Counted from the first letter of the stretch, positions 28,871 to 39,036 are shown. The stretch: DNA of 64,000 bases from Acinetobacter sichuanensis (GCF_003024515.2 NZ_PYIX02000001.1:62001-126000); one strand, 5' to 3'. The notes: generated by a model from the sequence alone, not told the origin. Numbers and translations: made by a program.

Positions 28871-28995
28871 TATAATGAATGAAAACATGTCTGATTAATG
28901 TGATTGGGCATGTTTTTTATAAAATAATTATAGAAGACGAAAAAATATGAAACCTTATTTTATTAAAGATGATGATGGAAATTATCTAAATCCTG
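28831..28995 (+). repeat. Direct repeat A: epmA 3' end, terminator and start of next gene
   Basis: The end of epmA, its terminator hairpin and the first ~16 codons of the following gene recur about 1.23 kb downstream (30061-30224). The coding part differs only synonymously. Confidence 0.85.
28882..28918 (+). terminator. Intrinsic terminator of pdxB-epmA
   Basis: An 11-bp stem with several G-U pairs (28885-28895 with 28903-28913) is followed by a T-rich tail, 12 bp after the epmA stop. Confidence 0.8.
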
Positions 28996-29420
28996 AGTAT
29001 ATCGAGCGTATTATAAAAATAAGATATTCAAGATTAGGATCAATATTGGTTTTTATGGGGATAAAAAGACCAAAAAGTGGCGGTGATCTTGATACGACAA
29101 AATTTTTAGAAGGTGACTTTGATGTATTGGAATGGATAGAAAATTTAACGGAGGTATGTCCTGACGTCGCATGTCTACTCTCTCATGATGAATGGGTGAA
29201 TGATAAGTTGTGTGATATTAATTTAGACAATATGAATAAAACAGAAATTCATACAGCATTAGATAGTAATAAAATTTCGCACATTAACTCTATTTATGAA
29301 AACAATATATTCCAATATTTTGAAATTGTGTATATTGATTCAGATCAGGGCACAATTAAAAAGTTTGATTCGGAAGAGTTGGCACAGGACTGGATTGCAG
29401 AGCATTTTAAAGTGATTTAA
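28947..29420 (+). CDS. Hypothetical acidic protein
   Basis: 157 residues, not recognised. It is acidic and probably soluble; there is no signal peptide or membrane helix. It begins MKPYFIKDDDGNYLNPEYIE and ends with AQDWIAEHFKVI. The ATG follows the epmA terminator by about 30 bp with a GAAGA site, so it probably has its own promoter. A broken copy of its first codons lies at 30180. Position in a variable spot behind a core gene, acidity and a decayed sibling recall orphan immunity genes, but that is speculation. Confidence 0.6.
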   Translation: MKPYFIKDDDGNYLNPEYIERIIKIRYSRLGSILVFMGIKRPKSGGDLDTTKFLEGDFDVLEWIENLTEVCPDVACLLSHDEWVNDKLCDINLDNMNKTEIHTALDSNKISHINSIYENNIFQYFEIVYIDSDQGTIKKFDSEELAQDWIAEHFKVI

Positions 29421-29474
29421 ATAAGAGTAAGAAAAATTATCAGTTATTGGATAAAATGCGGTGCTTCAATGATA

Positions 29475-29942
29475 TCAAAGTAATTCATCTTTAATATAAA
29501 TGATCGCTGTCAAAATAATGAAAATACTCATAAAGGACATTTCTAAAAATTTATTTCTCTGAATCTTTTTATAATAGAAAATAACAGCTAACGGTGAAAG
29601 AATAAAACTGGTAAAAATACCCCAAATCCAATTGGTATTCATACGTCTATCTATAGTACCGTTAGGATTGGTAATCCAGCCTTGATATGGATGAATAAAA
29701 TCTACAATTAAATGAGTCAATAAATAAATATTGATATAAAACATGACTAATAATACAACATAGAAAGGAATGGAGCTTATGAATGATGATTTAATGGATA
29801 ATGAGGCTAATGTGAAAATTCCGAAGAAGAACATGATGATTTGTGGCATGCTTTTTAAATGAGTTTGGGTAAAACCCATGCCAATGAGCAGTCCACAAAA
29901 CAATACAATAGTGCTTAAATGATATAATTTTTGTTTCATCAT
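29475..29942 (-). CDS. Hypothetical inner-membrane protein
   Basis: 155 residues, not recognised. About four or five hydrophobic helices are visible (LYHLSTIVLFCGLLIGMGF; IIMFFFGIFTLASL; FYVVLLVMFYINIYLL; GIFTSFILSPLAVIFYY; MSIFIILTAIIYI), with a polar loop around residues 85-105. It is convergent with the acidic gene at 28947 and lies in the same cassette bounded by duplicated epmA ends. No function can be assigned. Confidence 0.6.
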   Translation of the reverse strand: MMKQKLYHLSTIVLFCGLLIGMGFTQTHLKSMPQIIMFFFGIFTLASLSIKSSFISSIPFYVVLLVMFYINIYLLTHLIVDFIHPYQGWITNPNGTIDRRMNTNWIWGIFTSFILSPLAVIFYYKKIQRNKFLEMSFMSIFIILTAIIYIKDELL

Positions 29943-30418
29943 TTTTTATTCCGTAGATTCAAAAGCATTTCTCTAAATGTTTAAAATAGCATATAGAGAA
30001 TGGATGAGATTGTATTGTATTGGGCATGTAGGTGTTCTTATATTTTATAAAAAATATAAAGTTGGAAAAAGTGGTGAGTTTTACAGCGGATGTTTCGTAA
30101 AATTAAACATAAAACATGTCTGATTGTTGGGATTAGGCATGTTGATTTAAGAATAATAAAGATGTCAAAGAGAAAGAAGATGAAACCTTAGTGTATAAAA
30201 GATGATAGAAATTATATGAATCCAAGCAGTGAATTACCAAGTTCAATGAATCTTACGACATACAAAATAGACGACGTAGGTTTTTAATCTAAAAAAACAA
30301 TTAATATTAATAAAATAATCGGTTTTAATGAGTTTTAAATATTATGTATATTTATCGCACTCAGTTGATGCAGATAAACCTTTGATATGTATCAACTCAA
30401 TTTTGAGGAATTTGTGTG
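29943..30418. other. 476-bp region holding the second repeat copy and a decayed gene start
   Basis: Between the membrane-protein gene and the 40-codon lipoprotein gene. It contains direct repeat B and a degenerate gene start. The rest (30225-30400) shows no credible gene. Confidence 0.6.
30061..30224 (+). pseudogene. Direct repeat B: remnant epmA 3' end plus broken copy of the acidic-protein gene start
   Basis: Bases 30061-30101 encode LEKVVSFTADVS and a stop, identical in protein to the epmA C-terminus but with synonymous changes and TAA instead of TGA. A degraded terminator copy follows (30110-30145). At 30180 ATG AAA CCT is followed directly by TAG where the intact gene has a Tyr codon, and a 3-bp deletion lies further on. 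Similarity to the intact gene ends near 30224. Confidence 0.8.
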
Positions 30419-30541
30419 ATGAATAAATTTGTTTTGATTGTTTTAGTCGCTAGTACAGTATCAGCATGTGCATTTAACCCAGCTCAATATGATGAAATGA
30501 GACATCTGGAAAATCTACATCATGATAAAATGAACGGTTAA
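30419..30541 (+). CDS. Small (40-aa) lipoprotein
   Basis: A 40-codon gene: hydrophobic N-terminus NKFVLIVLVASTV, then lipobox VSAC (Cys17), then a short mature part rich in Asp, Glu, Met and His. The ATG is preceded by GAGGA at about 9 nt, and a hairpin follows the stop. Entericidin-like or other small lipoproteins have this layout, but I cannot assign a family. The lipobox and ribosome binding site make it more credible than a random ORF. Confidence 0.6.
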   Translation: MNKFVLIVLVASTVSACAFNPAQYDEMRHLENLHHDKMNG

Positions 30542-30554
30542 GATGCTAGGTAAA

Positions 30555-30577
30555 AAGGCAAGTCATTGATTTGCCTT
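30555..30577 (+). terminator. Hairpin after the small lipoprotein gene
   Basis: AAGGCAA (30555-30561) pairs with the complementary TTGCCTT (30571-30577), 13 bp after the stop. The T-tail is poor, so terminator strength is uncertain. Confidence 0.5.
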
Positions 30578-30664
30578 AATTCATAATAAAGATCTCTAAG
30601 TTTTAGCTCAAAAATTCACAATTCAAAAAATAGATTTTCTAGACTTTTATAGAGATACTTTATA

Positions 30665-31906
30665 TCAAACCGTATGGCTATGATGTCCCAACTCATGCTT
30701 TAACTGCGCAATCGCCTCAATCCGTTTTTGAATGAGCATTTCACCAATATCCGCACCTTTGATCTCAGGGGGTAGGTCAGAAGCCTTGATGGTACGAACA
30801 CGTTGCGTGATTTTCCATAAAAACTCAGCTTGAGGATAATCACGCTCTTCCATACCTAAGCGACCACGTGCATCACATTCACAGGCTTGTAAAAATGCCT
30901 CCACACGCTCAGGACGACGCAATACATCCAAACGCTGTAATAAACGCCACAAAGTCCCTGCTTTTAAAGTAAATGCCTGATGACATTTCAAATGCTCCTT
31001 ACACACAGCAAGCGCAAGTTGCTTGGTATGTGTTGGTACTTTTAAACGATCACACACTTCAGTCACAGGTGCTATACCACGTTCTTCATGCTGAACATGA
31101 CGCGGCAATTCATCAACAGGGGTGAGTGCTTTACCCAAATCATGCAGTAACACGGCAAAACGCACATCTAAAGAATAGTTGGCTTTACAGGCTTGTTGTA
31201 AAGACATTAATGTGTGAATACCACAATCAATTTCAGGATGATATTCAGGACGCTGTGGAACACCAAATAAAGCATCTATTTCAGGAAATAAAATTTTAAG
31301 CGCACCACAATCACGTAAAACCTGAAAATAAACATCAGCATGATTTTCCATCAAGGCACGTGAGGTCTCTTTCCAAACCCGTTCAGGGGTTAGTGCTTCA
31401 AGTTCACCTGACTCAGCCAATTGACGCATGAGCGCCAAAGTTTCATCGGCAATGCTAAAACCATATTGTGCATAACGCGCAGCAAAACGCGCTACACGTA
31501 GCACACGTAAAGGATCTTCGGCAAAGGCATCTGAAACATGACGCAGGATTTTATTGTTTAGATCATTTTGACCATGATAGGGGTCAAATACCTGACCTGC
31601 CTCATCCATTGCCATGGCATTGATGGTGAGGTCACGGCGAATCAGGTCTTCTTCCAAAGTCACATTAGGATCGGTAAAAAACTCAAATCCATGATAACCA
31701 TGTCCTGACTTACGCTCAGTACGTGCAAGTGCATATTCTTCTTTTGTTTCAGGATGCAAAAACACAGGAAAATCTTTGCCCACAGGCTGATAACCTTGAG
31801 CGATCAGTTGTTCTGGTGTTGCACCGACAACCACATAATCTTTTTCGTGATAGGGATGTCCGAGTAAATGATCTCTGACGGCACCGCCTACTAAATAAAC
31901 TTGCAT
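30665..31906 (-). CDS. cca: Multifunctional CCA-adding tRNA nucleotidyltransferase
   Basis: 413 residues from ATG 31906 ([12 protein letters not shown]), matching E. coli Cca (412). The class II nucleotidyltransferase motif is [10 protein letters not shown], with KDYVVVG carrying the metal-binding acidic residue. [12 protein letters not shown] and the [16 protein letters not shown] motif follow, and an HD phosphohydrolase domain begins around CGIHTLMSL with LLHDLGKA. It adds or repairs the tRNA 3' CCA. The AGAGG ribosome binding site lies inside the 3' arm of the hairpin at 31910-31954. Confidence 0.96.
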   Translation of the reverse strand: MQVYLVGGAVRDHLLGHPYHEKDYVVVGATPEQLIAQGYQPVGKDFPVFLHPETKEEYALARTERKSGHGYHGFEFFTDPNVTLEEDLIRRDLTINAMAMDEAGQVFDPYHGQNDLNNKILRHVSDAFAEDPLRVLRVARFAARYAQYGFSIADETLALMRQLAESGELEALTPERVWKETSRALMENHADVYFQVLRDCGALKILFPEIDALFGVPQRPEYHPEIDCGIHTLMSLQQACKANYSLDVRFAVLLHDLGKALTPVDELPRHVQHEERGIAPVTEVCDRLKVPTHTKQLALAVCKEHLKCHQAFTLKAGTLWRLLQRLDVLRRPERVEAFLQACECDARGRLGMEERDYPQAEFLWKITQRVRTIKASDLPPEIKGADIGEMLIQKRIEAIAQLKHELGHHSHTV

Positions 31907-31909
31907 GAA

Positions 31910-31954
31910 AAAACCTCTATTCTTCAAGCCATGATGCTACAGAATAGAGGTTTT
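31910..31954 (-). terminator. Terminator-like hairpin between maeB and cca that contains the cca ribosome binding site
   Basis: Perfect 14-bp stem (31910-31923 with 31941-31954) with a 17-nt loop. On the minus strand the 3' arm ends in a T run that stops one base before the cca ATG. The AGAGG at 7 nt from the cca start is inside the 3' arm. It can act as the maeB terminator and, in any readthrough RNA, mask cca initiation. Confidence 0.85.
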
Positions 31955-31985
31955 CTCAAGTCACAAGATGTGAGTAAACGTGCAA

Positions 31986-34265
31986 TTAAAGTGCAGCTTT
32001 CTCATTTTCCTGAATTTCAGCAACGGTTAATGCTGTCATATTCACAAGGCGACGTGTCGTTGCAGTTGGTGTCAAAATATGAACAGGTTTTGCTGCACCC
32101 AGTAAAATAGGACCAATCGTCACATTATTACCCGATGTAGATTTTAACAGGTTGAATGAAATGTTTGCCGCATCAAGATTTGGCATAATCAACAAGTTTG
32201 CAGAACCTTTGAAACGCGAGTTCGGGAATGCAAAATGACGAATATTTTCATCCAATGCCGCATCGGCATGCATTTCACCTTCAACTTCAAGGTCAGGTGC
32301 AATTTCAGTCAAAATTTCAAAGACTTTACGCATTTTTTGTGCGCTTGGGTCATTTTGATCTGAACCAAAACTTGAGTGTGATAATAAAGCAACACGAGGT
32401 GTCATACCAAAACGACGCACTTCTTCAGCCGCTAAAATCGTCATTTCAGCCAACTGTTCAGCCGTTGGGTTACGGTTGATGTACGTGTCTGCAATGAAAA
32501 TATTACGATCTTCAAGCATCAAAGCGTTCAACGTAAAGAAGTTATTACGACCTTCTTTTAAACCGATGACATTTTTCACGAAATCAAGGTGAATGTCATA
32601 GCTTGAATAAGTACCACAAAGCATACCGTCAGCTTTACCAAATTTGACAAGCATGGCTGCAATCAGTGTAGAGCGACGACGTGATTCACGCTGTGCATAT
32701 TCAGGTGTAACACCTTTGCGTTGCATGATGGTGTGATAATCATCCGCAAATTTTTCATAATCAGGGTTATTTTCCTGATCAACAATCGTGATATTTTCAC
32801 CATTTTGCAGACGTAAACCAAGTTTTTTGATGTTCGCTTCAATCACTGCGGTGCGACCAACAAGAATCGGTTTAGCCAAATCTTCATCTACAGCAATTTG
32901 CACAGCACGGAGTACACGTAAATCTTCACCTTCTGCATAAACAATACGTTTAGGGTCAGATTTTGCTTGAGCAAAAATTGGTTTCATCATCAATGCTGAG
33001 TTATAAACAAACTCAGAAAGACGTTGACGATATGCAGAGAAGTCTTGAATTGGACGGCTAGCAACACCTGAGTCCATCGCAGCTTGTGCAACAGCTGGCG
33101 CAATTTCAAGAATTAAACGTTGGTCAAGTGGACGTGGAATTAAATAATCACGACCAAATGATGCAGATTTTTCACCATAAGAGGCTGCATCTGCTTCAAC
33201 ATGCGCCATGCGTGCAATCGCATGAACACAAGCAATCTTCATTTCTTCATTGATTGTCGTTGCCCCAACATCTAGCGCACCACGGAAGATATAAGGGAAG
33301 CAAAGAGCATTGTTCACTTGGTTTGGATAGTCTGAACGACCTGTCGCCATGATCACGTCTGGACGAACTTCATGTGCATGTTCAGGTAAAATTTCAGGAT
33401 CTGGGTTTGCCAATGCAAAGATGATTGGGTCAGCCGCCATCACTTTAACCATTTCTTTGGTTAAAATACCCGCAGCAGAAAGACCAAGGAACATATCTGC
33501 ATCTGTAATAACATCTGCAAGTTGAGAACCTTCAATATCTTGTACATAACGCTTTTTAGAGTCATCCAAACCTTCACGTTTCGTAGTTAATAAACCACGT
33601 GAGTCAGCAACGATGATATTCTCTTTTTTTGCACCTAATGCGCATAATAAATCTAGGCAAGAAAGTGCTGCTGCACCTGCACCTGAAGCGACAATTTTAA
33701 TCTCTTCAATTTTTTTGCCATTGAGTTGCAGGGCATTTAAAAGCGCTGAACCTACAATGATAGAAGTACCATGTTGGTCATCATGGAACACAGGAATGTT
33801 CATGCGTTCACGCAGTTTTTGTTCAATGTAGAAGCATTCTGGTGCTTTGATGTCTTCTAAGTTGATCCCACCAAAAGTAGGCTCTAATGCAGCAACGATA
33901 TCAACGATCTTATCAGGATCGTTCTCAGCAATTTCGATATCGAATACGTCAACACCAGCAAACTTTTTAAATAGTACGCCTTTACCTTCCATAACAGGTT
34001 TAGAAGCTAAAGGACCAATATTTCCCAGACCTAAAACGGCAGTACCATTACTGACCACTGCCACCAAGTTTCCACGTGCAGTATACAGTGCTGCTTTAGA
34101 CGGATCTTTCTCGATTTCCAAACATGGCGCAGCAACACCTGGAGAATAGGCAAGTGCTAAATCATGCTGGTTAACGAGTTGTTTACTTGGAGTAACGCTG
34201 ATTTTCCCTGGGCTTGGGAATTCATGGTAATAGAGGGCTTGCTGTTTTAGTGATTGATCGTCCAT
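31986..34265 (-). CDS. maeB: NADP-dependent malic enzyme (MaeB type, with phosphotransacetylase-like domain)
   Basis: 759 residues, the length of E. coli MaeB (759). Residues 1-430 are the malic-enzyme domain: [38 protein letters not shown] and the nucleotide-binding [13 protein letters not shown]. Residues about 430-759 resemble phosphotransacetylase, thought to be regulatory (acetyl-CoA sensing) rather than catalytic. It decarboxylates malate to pyruvate and makes NADPH. cca lies 79 bp downstream. Confidence 0.96.
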   Translation of the reverse strand: MDDQSLKQQALYYHEFPSPGKISVTPSKQLVNQHDLALAYSPGVAAPCLEIEKDPSKAALYTARGNLVAVVSNGTAVLGLGNIGPLASKPVMEGKGVLFKKFAGVDVFDIEIAENDPDKIVDIVAALEPTFGGINLEDIKAPECFYIEQKLRERMNIPVFHDDQHGTSIIVGSALLNALQLNGKKIEEIKIVASGAGAAALSCLDLLCALGAKKENIIVADSRGLLTTKREGLDDSKKRYVQDIEGSQLADVITDADMFLGLSAAGILTKEMVKVMAADPIIFALANPDPEILPEHAHEVRPDVIMATGRSDYPNQVNNALCFPYIFRGALDVGATTINEEMKIACVHAIARMAHVEADAASYGEKSASFGRDYLIPRPLDQRLILEIAPAVAQAAMDSGVASRPIQDFSAYRQRLSEFVYNSALMMKPIFAQAKSDPKRIVYAEGEDLRVLRAVQIAVDEDLAKPILVGRTAVIEANIKKLGLRLQNGENITIVDQENNPDYEKFADDYHTIMQRKGVTPEYAQRESRRRSTLIAAMLVKFGKADGMLCGTYSSYDIHLDFVKNVIGLKEGRNNFFTLNALMLEDRNIFIADTYINRNPTAEQLAEMTILAAEEVRRFGMTPRVALLSHSSFGSDQNDPSAQKMRKVFEILTEIAPDLEVEGEMHADAALDENIRHFAFPNSRFKGSANLLIMPNLDAANISFNLLKSTSGNNVTIGPILLGAAKPVHILTPTATTRRLVNMTALTVAEIQENEKAAL

Positions 34266-34398
34266 TTACATCTCGTTTGTTACAATGTACCAGCGGGGCT
34301 GGCGATTTTGGCTAGATTTTCTTGAATATACCATTTGTTGAGCGATACGGACAGTCGAAAAGATATCTTTTTGAACAAGATGTGCAATTACGGATTAT

Positions 34399-37257
34399 TC
34401 AACTACGGTAAACAGAAGCGAGTTTGAATTTTGAAAGATAGTCAATGCATTCTTGAGCCGTGAGTGGCTTAGAATAATAGTAACCTTGTAAAATATGACA
34501 ATCGTGTTTTTTGAGGAAGTTAATTTGCTCAATCGTTTCTACACCTTCGGCAACAATACTGAGCCCCATTGCTTTACCCATTGCAATAATTGCACTCACA
34601 ATAGCTTGATCTTTTTCTTGCTCAATTTTTGCAATAAAGAGTTTATCAATTTTCAAAGTATCAATAGGATAATTGATGAGATAAGCAAGAGATGAATAGC
34701 CTGTTCCAAAATCATCTAAAGAAATAGAAATATGACGATGTTTCACTTGCTGCAAGAGCGTGAGTACATTTTCTGATTTTGCAATGAGTGATGATTCTGT
34801 AATTTCAAGTTCAAGCATATCGCCAGAAACATTATATAGTTCTAAAGCTTGATCAATATCATGAATGAGCTCACCACGATGAATTTGTTGAGCAACAACA
34901 TTGACCGATATGCGTAAATAATCAAAATTTAAATCCTGCCAAATTCTGATTTGTTTACAGGTTTCAAATAAAACAAAACGTCCAATTTCGGTAATTAGAC
35001 TAGATTCTTCTGCGATTGGCAAGAAAATATCAGGCGTTAATAAACCTAACTTAGGATGTTGCCAACGAATTAAAGCTTCAAAGCCATACACTTTTTCTGT
35101 TTTTGTACAAATTTTTGGTTGATAGTAAACCAGTAACTCTTTGTTTTTAAGTGCTTGTCTTAAATCACCTTCTAAATTTACCCCTTGGTGAAAGAGTCGT
35201 GTATTTTTATTGGTGTAAAAATAAGCTGTATTTCCCCCTAGACTTTTGGCTTCAGCTAATGCTTGTTCTGCATGGCTGTTGAGTGTGTCAATTTGTCGAC
35301 CATGTTCAGGATAAAGCGCAATACCAATTGAGGTTGAAATAAAATGCTCATTATTTTGAATGACAAAAGGACTTTCAAATGCTTCTAAAATTTTCTTAGC
35401 AATTTGTTGGATATTTTTTTTGTTTTGACCATATTTATAAATAATCGCAAAATCATCATTATTTAAATAAGAAATTAATAAAGCGTCAGGACAGGAATGT
35501 CTTAATCTTTGTGCAGTTTTTTGCAGTAATATATCACCTGCTTGAGTGCTTACAAACTCATTAAATGATCTAAAACGATCAATATTAATGCGGATTACAG
35601 CTAGATTTTGTATTGAATCATTTGGATCTGTTAGATAATGATGTAGTTGCAAATTAAAATAAAAACGGTTTGGTAAATCTGTTAATAAATCATAGTTTTC
35701 TAAATATGAAACACGTTGTTCTTGTTTCTTACGTTCTGTTAAGTCAGTAATAATGCCAATATAATTGGTGATTTTATTTTTTTCATCAGTCACTGCATTA
35801 ATATGCACCCATAATGTTAAAACTTTACCTGTTAAAAACTCAATTTGTAATTCTGCATCATATTCGCCATCTGCTATGAGTTTCTTAGTAACATCAAAAT
35901 GCTGTGACAAAATTTCTTTTTTTGTATTGACTGTAATATCAAATAAATGTTTACCAAGTAAATCACTTTGATGATAGGAAGTAAGCTTTTCAAAATAAGG
36001 ATTGACTTCTAAATAGCATAAATTGTTATCTAAAACAAAAACACCTTCTGCGACATGTTCAAACACATTTGCTGCTAATTTTAATTGTTCCTGATCCGTT
36101 TTTTCTTTTTGAATATCACGATGAATTCCAACCATTCTCAATGGTTTATAAGACATAGGATGGCGTGCAACAACTTTGCCAGTATCTTGAATCCAGCACC
36201 ATTGTTGATCTCTTTTAATACGATAACGTGCTTCAAAACGTTCTGTTTTACCTCTTAAATGTTGACGCATTAATTTTTGATAATTATCTAAGTCATCTGG
36301 ATGAATTAAGCTTTCAAATTGAACTTCATTTTCACTAATATGGTTGAATAAAATTTTTGATTTTGTATCAAATATTTCAATACTACGTTTTTCAATATTC
36401 CATAGCCAAGAATTAATGCCCGCAGTTTCATGGGCAAATGCTAAGTTTGCTTGATGGTTCTCTAAACGATCATTAATTTGTTTAATATCATAAGTACGTT
36501 CTTTTACTTTTTGCTCGAGGAGTTGATTGTGTAATAAAAGCTCATTTTGCATTTGATTTGATTTTTCAACTGCATTTTTTAAATTAAGACCCAATTGATT
36601 CTTATCTTGCGTAAGCTGTGTTTCTTGGAGAGAAAATTTATTATTTTTAAAAGATAATAAGCTTAATTGTGTGTGATATCTATGCACAATAAAGGCACAG
36701 ATAATAATAAATAAAAAAATAAAATTAAATGTAAATTGATAATAAGTAGATAATGGTGTGAAGAAAATAAACTTATATAAAATACATGGCGTAATAAAAG
36801 GAATAAATAAAAATAAAAAATATCGGAATCTATTGCTCAGATACAAAATAGAAATGGTAGATGTCGAAAAAATTAAAATCCCTGATAATATGATTAAATG
36901 ATTTAAAGTCATATTCGGGGTATCAATATTGACATAATGATGTAAATTAAAAATCCCAAAATCTAAAATACATCCTAAAACTAGGCAAATAAATTGACAG
37001 AGTGCATCTAAATTAAAGGTATTATTATAAGGAGAGGCGATAGTGGCTTTAATTAATAACCAAAAAATACTCAGAAGAATAGAAACTGAAATGAACCATA
37101 AGTTAAATGCAAATGAGAAGCTTTCAAAATAAAAAAAGTGAACAAGATCAACATATGCAAGAATGCCAAAAAGACAGACTAGAAAACGCTGTAAATGAAC
37201 TGCTGCACTTTTAATCTGTGAAGTGTACAAAAGTTCATCTTGAACATCTATGACCAT
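34399..37257 (-). CDS. Membrane PAS-GGDEF-EAL protein, probable c-di-GMP phosphodiesterase
   Basis: 952 residues. Six or so transmembrane helices (residues 20-205) are followed by a coiled coil (225-275), two PAS/PAC domains (about 275-385 and 395-510), a GGDEF domain (520-680) and an EAL domain (695-945). The GGDEF motif is degenerate (NNDDF), so cyclase activity is unlikely. The EAL domain keeps GFEALIRW, EITES, LDDFGTGYSSL, KIDKLFI and EGVET, so it should hydrolyse c-di-GMP. PAS domains suggest redox, ligand or light sensing, unknown here. It stands alone. Confidence 0.92.
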   Translation of the reverse strand: MVIDVQDELLYTSQIKSAAVHLQRFLVCLFGILAYVDLVHFFYFESFSFAFNLWFISVSILLSIFWLLIKATIASPYNNTFNLDALCQFICLVLGCILDFGIFNLHHYVNIDTPNMTLNHLIILSGILIFSTSTISILYLSNRFRYFLFLFIPFITPCILYKFIFFTPLSTYYQFTFNFIFLFIIICAFIVHRYHTQLSLLSFKNNKFSLQETQLTQDKNQLGLNLKNAVEKSNQMQNELLLHNQLLEQKVKERTYDIKQINDRLENHQANLAFAHETAGINSWLWNIEKRSIEIFDTKSKILFNHISENEVQFESLIHPDDLDNYQKLMRQHLRGKTERFEARYRIKRDQQWCWIQDTGKVVARHPMSYKPLRMVGIHRDIQKEKTDQEQLKLAANVFEHVAEGVFVLDNNLCYLEVNPYFEKLTSYHQSDLLGKHLFDITVNTKKEILSQHFDVTKKLIADGEYDAELQIEFLTGKVLTLWVHINAVTDEKNKITNYIGIITDLTERKKQEQRVSYLENYDLLTDLPNRFYFNLQLHHYLTDPNDSIQNLAVIRINIDRFRSFNEFVSTQAGDILLQKTAQRLRHSCPDALLISYLNNDDFAIIYKYGQNKKNIQQIAKKILEAFESPFVIQNNEHFISTSIGIALYPEHGRQIDTLNSHAEQALAEAKSLGGNTAYFYTNKNTRLFHQGVNLEGDLRQALKNKELLVYYQPKICTKTEKVYGFEALIRWQHPKLGLLTPDIFLPIAEESSLITEIGRFVLFETCKQIRIWQDLNFDYLRISVNVVAQQIHRGELIHDIDQALELYNVSGDMLELEITESSLIAKSENVLTLLQQVKHRHISISLDDFGTGYSSLAYLINYPIDTLKIDKLFIAKIEQEKDQAIVSAIIAMGKAMGLSIVAEGVETIEQINFLKKHDCHILQGYYYSKPLTAQECIDYLSKFKLASVYRS

Positions 37258-37418
37258 TCCTAATGCCTTTTCCTTATTTTAAATGCTTTTAGAATTTAAT
37301 TTTATAGACAACATTTAATATTACTTTAATAATTGCTCAAGAAATATGTAAATTACTTATTTTTTTTGGCAAAATCAATAGATTTTTAAGGCACAGTTCA
37401 CAAAAAAAGATTAAATAT

Positions 37419-38132
37419 TTATTGAAATTTATAGTTTAAAATGGACAAAGCAACAACAGGTGCTGTTTCTGTTCGTAATACACGTTCACCAATACACCAA
37501 TTTATAAAGCCTTTCTGATTTGCATTGTTTATTTCAGTATCACTTAAGCCTCCTTCTGGTCCAATTAATAAAGCTAGATCAGTTGTTACATTTGCTAATA
37601 CATTGACTTCTTCTTTATTAGGCGCAAGAACTAATCGTGTTGTAGGAAGTTCGCTTGTTAGCCATTGCTCCAAACTAAGTGGTGCAAGAATTTCAGGTAC
37701 AATATTCAATCCACATTGTTCGCAAGCCGCAATCGCAATACCTTGCCAATGATCAAGTTTTTTTTGGTCACGATCATATTTTAAGCGCATTTCGCAACGT
37801 TCAGAAGTTAAGAGCTGAATTTTTGATACTCCAAGCTCAACGGCTTTCTGAATGGCATAATCCATACGATCACCTTTACTCATGACTTGACCAAGGAGTG
37901 TGCTGAACTTTGTAACACGATTAATAGGATTAAAATTATTGACTTTGACTATGGCTGATTTTTTAGAAATATCAGTTAATTCAACTTCATATTCGCCACC
38001 TTGCCCATTAAACAAAGTGGCTTGTTCACCGATTTGCGCACGTAAAACTTTTACCCAATGATGAAATACTGTTTCAGTCAGTTCAACTAGAGTATCAACA
38101 GCTAAATCAGTTTCAATATAAAAGCGGGGCAT
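37419..38132 (-). CDS. rsmE: 16S rRNA (uracil-1498-N3)-methyltransferase RsmE
   Basis: 237-residue SPOUT methyltransferase. The N-terminus MPRFYIE and HHWVKVLRAQIGE form the PUA-like domain. The SAM-binding trefoil knot shows ALLIGPEGGLSDTEI and LGERVLRTETA-like sequence (IGERVLRTETAPVVALSIL). It modifies U1498 of 16S rRNA using SAM, producing SAH. It starts 36 bp after the metF stop, so it is likely the third gene of the ahcY-metF-rsmE unit. Confidence 0.95.
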   Translation of the reverse strand: MPRFYIETDLAVDTLVELTETVFHHWVKVLRAQIGEQATLFNGQGGEYEVELTDISKKSAIVKVNNFNPINRVTKFSTLLGQVMSKGDRMDYAIQKAVELGVSKIQLLTSERCEMRLKYDRDQKKLDHWQGIAIAACEQCGLNIVPEILAPLSLEQWLTSELPTTRLVLAPNKEEVNVLANVTTDLALLIGPEGGLSDTEINNANQKGFINWCIGERVLRTETAPVVALSILNYKFQ

Positions 38133-38168
38133 GTAGTTTTACTCACAAATAACGATGATGGTTTTGAC

Positions 38169-39005
38169 TTAAGCTAGACCGAGGTCAAGCACAAGCTGAC
38201 GATTTGGCTCTGTATGGTTCATGGTATAGAAATGTAGACTTGGTGCGCCGCCTGCAATTAGACGTTCGCAAAGCTTAACAACAACTTCATGACCAAAGGC
38301 TTTGATTGAAGCTGTGTCATCACCATAGGTCGCCAGTTGTTTACGAATCCAGCGTGGAATTTCTGCACCTGTACCATCGGCAAAGCGAATTAAATTACTT
38401 GCATTAGTAATTGGCATAATGCCAGGGGCAACAGGAATATCTATACCTTCTTTTTGAATACGATCTACAAAATAGAAATACGCATCTGGATTAAAGAAGA
38501 ACTGTGTCAGTGCCGCATTCGCACCTGCACGAGCCTTGTCACAAAAGCGTTGAATATCTAAGTCAAAGCTGTCTGCTTGAGGATGCATTTCAGGATAAGC
38601 TGCAACTTCGATATGGAAATGATCGCCTGAATGTTCACGGATAAAACGAACTAAGTCAGTTGCATAAGGTAATTCACCTAAGCCCACTTGACCAGAAGGT
38701 AAGTCGCCACGAAGCGCAACAATACGGTCAATACCTTGTGATTTATATAAATCAAGTAATTCAGCAATACGTTCTTTACTGTCACCAATACAAGAAAGAT
38801 GCGGAGCAACAGGCGTGCCTTTACCATTGAAATCATTCAGTGTAGACAAAGTGCGTTCACGGGTCGAACCGCCTGCACCATAAGTCACAGAGAAAAATTC
38901 TGGATTTAATAACTGAAGTTCTTGATGAACAACTTTCAGCTTTTCCGCACCAGCATCAGTTTTGGTTGGGAAGAACTCAAAGGAAATCGGGACACGTTTG
39001 GTCAT
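38169..39005 (-). CDS. metF: 5,10-methylenetetrahydrofolate reductase
   Basis: 278 residues from ATG 39005, which has AAGGAC upstream; the open frame continues into an intergenic REP-like repeat but those codons are not real gene sequence. The FAD TIM-barrel features include SFEFFPTKTDAG, FFSVTYGAGGSTRERT, DRIVALRGD and FFNPDAYFYFVDRI. It makes 5-methyl-THF for methionine synthesis. It lies about 200 bp behind ahcY and probably shares the SAH riboswitch-controlled transcript. Confidence 0.95.
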   Translation of the reverse strand: MTKRVPISFEFFPTKTDAGAEKLKVVHQELQLLNPEFFSVTYGAGGSTRERTLSTLNDFNGKGTPVAPHLSCIGDSKERIAELLDLYKSQGIDRIVALRGDLPSGQVGLGELPYATDLVRFIREHSGDHFHIEVAAYPEMHPQADSFDLDIQRFCDKARAGANAALTQFFFNPDAYFYFVDRIQKEGIDIPVAPGIMPITNASNLIRFADGTGAEIPRWIRKQLATYGDDTASIKAFGHEVVVKLCERLIAGGAPSLHFYTMNHTEPNRQLVLDLGLA

Positions 39006-39036
39006 GGTTAAGTCCTTTTTTATAAATACTTTAATT

